A stretch of DNA of 8,284 nucleotides from Lachnospiraceae bacterium UBA7054 (GTDB taxonomy: Bacteria > Bacillota > Clostridia > Lachnospirales > Lachnospiraceae). Positions 6,722 through 8,284 of this stretch are shown here, one piece after another. Each line of letters begins with the position of its first letter. Positions within the stretch are counted from its first letter, which is position 1. The notes under the pieces are model-generated. The model saw only the letters and a list, made by a program, of their open reading frames with translations. It did not search any database and was not told where the DNA came from. The stretch is from assembly GCA_002492725.1 (NCBI GenBank), contig DLAF01000015.1, positions 1-8,284 on the forward strand, given 5' to 3'. A program made the position numbers and the translations under genes.

Positions 6722-7264
6722 ATGAGAATCGGCATGGGATACGACGTGCATAGATTAACGGAAGACCGAAAGTGCATCATTGGCGGGGTGGAGATTCCCT
6801 ACGAGAAGGGACTTTTAGGACACTCCGACGCGGATGTGCTTTTGCATGCCGTGATGGATGCGCTGCTTGGCGCGGCGGCTTTGGGGGATATCGGGAAGCA
6901 TTTCCCGGACACCGATCCCGCTTATCAAGGGATTTCTTCCATGAAACTTTTGGAGCATGTGGCAGCGCTCCTTACCGAAAATCTGTTTCTGGTGGAAAAC
7001 ATCGACGCGACGATCATCGCGCAGGCGCCGAAAATGCGGCCTTACATTGATCGGATGCGGGAGAATATTGCAAAAGCGCTTGGAATCGAGGTATCGCAGG
7101 TGAACGTGAAGGCCACCACCGAGGAGGGGCTGGGGTTTACGGGAAGCGGCGAGGGTATTTCCGCACAGGCAATCTGCCTGCTCACAAGCCCGAGAGAGCT
7201 GTACAGCGAAGATGTGGCGAAGGACTGCGGCACATGCGGGGGCTGTCCTCATCATTCTCATTAA
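6722..7264 (+). CDS. ispF: 2-C-methyl-D-erythritol 2,4-cyclodiphosphate synthase with Cys/His-rich C-terminal tail
   Basis: IspF converts CDP-methylerythritol 2-phosphate to the cyclodiphosphate in the MEP isoprenoid pathway and works as a homotrimer with active-site metal. All key residues are present: metal ligands D8, H10 and H42 (GYDVHRL; GHSDADVLLHA), the DIGKHFPDTD loop (56-65), and TTEEGLGFTGSGEGISAQA (132-150). The family normally ends about 8 residues beyond ISAQA, near 157-160 residues in total. Here the chain runs to 180 and the extra tail ends C169-x2-C172-x2-C175-P-H-H-S-H, which looks able to bind metal. AAGGAG (6709-6714) precedes the ATG by 7 nt. It is the last gene of the plus-strand run; no intrinsic terminator is visible after it, and a convergent tRNA gene ends only 4 nt beyond its stop. 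Confidence 0.97.
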   Translation: MRIGMGYDVHRLTEDRKCIIGGVEIPYEKGLLGHSDADVLLHAVMDALLGAAALGDIGKHFPDTDPAYQGISSMKLLEHVAALLTENLFLVENIDATIIAQAPKMRPYIDRMRENIAKALGIEVSQVNVKATTEEGLGFTGSGEGISAQAICLLTSPRELYSEDVAKDCGTCGGCPHHSH

Positions 7265-7268
7265 AAAA

Positions 7269-7342
7269 TGGAAGCAAAGGGGCTCGAACCCTTGACCTCC
7301 CGCTAGTCAGGCGAGCGCTCATCCCAGCTGAGCTATGCTTCC
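7269..7342 (-). tRNA. tRNA-Val (anticodon GAC), with unusual U37
   Basis: Read on the minus strand, the 74-nt sequence folds as a complete cloverleaf. The acceptor stem is GGAAGCA/TGCTTCC with discriminator A and no encoded CCA. The D-stem is GCTC/GAGC with a loop containing GG, the anticodon stem is CTCGC/GCGGG with one U-G pair, and the variable loop is AGGTC. The T-stem is AAGGG/CCCTT around TTCGAGC. The seven-base anticodon loop is CTGACTA, which puts GAC at 34-36 (valine codons GUC/GUU) and U, not the usual purine, at 37. Six T residues follow the discriminator base directly, up to the ispF stop codon on the other strand. Confidence 0.88.
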
Positions 7343-7351
7343 ATAGTTCAT

Positions 7352-7360
7352 ATTGTACCA
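7352..7360 (-). promoter_or_regulatory. Possible extended -10 promoter for tRNA-Val
   Basis: On the minus strand TGG-TACAAT gives an extended -10 (TACAAT at 7357-7352), with only a weak -35 match (TGGTAA). Transcription would start about 3 nt before the mature tRNA, a very short leader. The tRNA could instead be read through from sigH, whose stop is 76 nt upstream without a convincing terminator. Confidence 0.4.
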
Positions 7361-7418
7361 TTAATTATGGCAGATTACCAGATAAATTTTTTGGCCAAAA
7401 AGGCCGAAAGGGCGGATT

Positions 7419-8030
7419 CTATTGCATCGCCCTGCGCAATTTATGTTTGATCCGCTGAAGGGCATTGTCTGTGGATTTGTCGTCCCGGCCCAGCACTCTG
7501 GCAATCTGTTGGTAACTCATACCTGTCAGATACAAGTCAAGCACCTGTTTTTCAAAACTGCTCAATTCCCTGTCTATCAGCATTTCCAATCGGTCTACAT
7601 TTTCTCTGTCGATGACAAGTTCTTCGGGATTTAACCCGGAACCGGAGGCCAGCACGTTGACCAGAGCCTCCTCTCCGTCGTGGCTTTCGGAGGCGTTTCC
7701 GTAGAGGGAAATATAATTGTTTAAAGGAATGTGCTTCTGCCGCCTGGAAGCCTGTACTGCCGTGTACATCTGTCTGGAAACGCACAGATCTGCGAAGGTG
7801 GAAAAGCTGGCGTCCCTGCCGCTGTCATAGTCGCGGATGGCCTTAAACAGCCCGATCATTCCTTCCTGGATCAGATCTTCGCTGTCTGCGCCGAGAATAT
7901 ACATGGATTTCGCCTTGCTGCGCACCATGTTTTTATATTTGTTCATAATGTAATCCGTGACGCCGGTTTCGCCGTCCCGCAGGCGGATCAGGAGCTCTTC
8001 GTCGCTGTAGTTGTTGTAGTTTTCCTGCAT
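7419..8030 (-). CDS. sigH: RNA polymerase sigma factor SigH-type (sporulation / transition state)
   Basis: The 203-residue product is a sigma-70 family protein of the SigH type, which in Firmicutes directs RNA polymerase to genes for entry into sporulation and other stationary-phase functions. Region 2 is clear: NKYKNMVRSKAKSMY (30-44), the core-binding segment DLIQEGMIGLFKAIRDYD (52-69), and the -10 melting/recognition segment FSTFADLCVSRQM to RRQKH (76-100). A linker rich in Ser/Glu follows, then region 4 (about 154-200) with its helix-turn-helix MSYQQIARVLGRDDKSTDNA. The length is close to the roughly 210-218 residues of known SigH. AAAAAGGAA precedes the ATG, with GG about 7 nt away. It is transcribed away from tRNA-Thr and converges on ispF. 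No RsgI or anti-sigma gene is adjacent, which agrees with SigH over SigI or ECF types. Confidence 0.92.
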   Translation of the reverse strand: MQENYNNYSDEELLIRLRDGETGVTDYIMNKYKNMVRSKAKSMYILGADSEDLIQEGMIGLFKAIRDYDSGRDASFSTFADLCVSRQMYTAVQASRRQKHIPLNNYISLYGNASESHDGEEALVNVLASGSGLNPEELVIDRENVDRLEMLIDRELSSFEKQVLDLYLTGMSYQQIARVLGRDDKSTDNALQRIKHKLRRAMQ

Positions 8031-8058
8031 AGAGATTCCTTTTTAAGATTGAGATCAA

Positions 8059-8086
8059 AAAATAAATGAAAAAGAAGCCCTATCAA
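8059..8086 (-). promoter_or_regulatory. Candidate sigH promoter
   Basis: On the minus strand TTGATA (8086-8081) and TATTTT (8064-8059) are 16 nt apart, about 28 nt before the sigH start codon. The -35 lies inside the loop of the tRNA-Thr terminator. The -10 matches 4 of 6 consensus bases in a T-rich stretch, so the call is tentative; partial read-through from tRNA-Thr is an alternative source of sigH mRNA. Confidence 0.4.
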
Positions 8087-8098
8087 CGTAAGGCTTCC
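8069..8098 (-). terminator. Intrinsic terminator after tRNA-Thr
   Basis: On the minus strand GAAGCC (8097-8092) pairs with GGCTTC (8079-8074), extended by one U-G pair, around a loop of about 11 nt, followed by five T residues (8073-8069) and further T-rich sequence. It sits 15 nt after the end of tRNA-Thr and just ahead of sigH. Confidence 0.75.
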
Positions 8099-8112
8099 AA
8101 AATTTTTAACAA

Positions 8113-8185
8113 AGCTGCTGACGGGAATCGGACCCGTGACCTCCGCACTACCAATGCGACGCTCTACCGACTGAGCCACAGCAGC
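8113..8185 (-). tRNA. tRNA-Thr (anticodon GGT)
   Basis: The minus-strand 73-nt sequence forms a full cloverleaf: acceptor GCTGCTG/CAGCAGC, D-stem GCTC/GAGC with loop AGTCGGTA, anticodon stem TCGCA/TGCGG with loop TTGGTAG, variable loop AGGTC, and T-stem ACGGG/CCCGT with loop TCCGATT. GGT at 34-36 reads threonine codons ACC/ACU and is followed by A37. The discriminator is U and CCA is not encoded. The T-loop begins TCCGA in place of the usual TTCGA or TTCAA. Confidence 0.93.
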
Positions 8186-8186
8186 C

Positions 8187-8212
8187 TGACGGGAAGGACA
8201 GCCCTTCCGTCA
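8187..8212 (-). other. Hairpin in the tRNA-Thr leader
   Basis: On the minus strand TGACGGAAGG pairs with CCTTCC-C-GTCA around the loop GCTGT, forming a 10-bp stem with one bulged C. It fills almost the whole predicted leader (start near 8215) and ends one base before the mature tRNA. No T-tract follows, so it is not a terminator. It may act in 5' processing or protect the precursor. Confidence 0.6.
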
Positions 8213-8221
8213 CCGAGTTAT

Positions 8222-8250
8222 AGTTTAGCAAAAAGGAATATACTTGTCAA
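8222..8250 (-). promoter_or_regulatory. Strong SigA-type promoter for tRNA-Thr
   Basis: On the minus strand a perfect TTGACA (8250-8245) is 17 nt from TAAACT (8227-8222), which is preceded by TGC, an extended -10. Transcription would start near 8215, about 30 nt before the tRNA. The remaining bases to the right edge (8251-8284) are AT-rich and show no further feature. Confidence 0.8.
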
Positions 8251-8284
8251 CAACATATTTCTTTGAGTTTCCCCATTTTTTAAT

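Noticed and set aside
7388..7405. TTTTTGGCCAAAAA palindrome and GGCC-AAAAA-GGCC after sigH, considered as a terminator.
   Set aside because: The stem is only 4 bp in the hairpin form and no T-tract follows on the minus strand, so termination is not supported.
8066..8266. Short open frames on the plus strand across the tRNA genes (also 7234-7458).
   Set aside because: They are translations of the antisense of tRNA genes, a common source of false proteins.
1..8284. Mobile elements, CRISPR arrays, toxin-antitoxin or defence genes.
   Set aside because: I found no transposase, integrase, spaced repeats, terminal inverted repeats or defence-type motifs. The tRNA genes show no duplicated 3' end that would mark an attachment site within the window.

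Overview
The window looks like a chromosomal segment of an anaerobic, endospore-forming Firmicute, most likely a member of the Lachnospiraceae or a close clostridial relative. The reasons are a rubrerythrin, a type III pantothenate kinase, a bifunctional CoaBC, a MEP-pathway IspF, a SigH-type sporulation sigma factor, strong AGGAGG-like ribosome binding sites, SigA-type promoters and tRNA genes without an encoded CCA. This placement is inferred from gene content, not from a database search. I see no phage, transposon, CRISPR or plasmid hallmark.

Layout, left to right. (1) Positions 2-457 hold the 3' end of a gene for a surface protein, with a Gly/Ser/Asp-rich linker and a C-terminal membrane anchor. 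(2) A SigA-like promoter drives an OPT-family transporter (539-2437), whose stop codon overlaps the start of a small PqqD-like protein (2437-2814). (3) A monocistronic rubrerythrin gene (2950-3489) has its own promoter, a 5' leader stem and a strong intrinsic terminator. (4) A second SigA-like promoter, carrying a perfect 15-bp palindrome over its -10 box, opens a plus-strand run: an ECF transporter S component (probably a pantothenate transporter), coaX, coaBC and ispF (3666-7264). (5) The right end is on the minus strand and reads tRNA-Thr(GGT), sigH, tRNA-Val(GAC), converging on ispF.

The central block is metabolically coherent. The S component would import pantothenate, CoaX would phosphorylate it, and CoaBC would add cysteine and decarboxylate the product to 4'-phosphopantetheine, three successive steps toward coenzyme A. 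IspF belongs to isoprenoid synthesis and appears to share the transcript.

Most of the window is ordinary housekeeping sequence. The points most worth checking are the OPT/PqqD overlap, the palindrome in the vitamin-transporter promoter, a Cys/His-rich tail on IspF, a tRNA-Val with U at position 37, and the compact overlap of a tRNA-Thr terminator with a candidate sigH promoter. I found no convincing previously undescribed multi-gene system.
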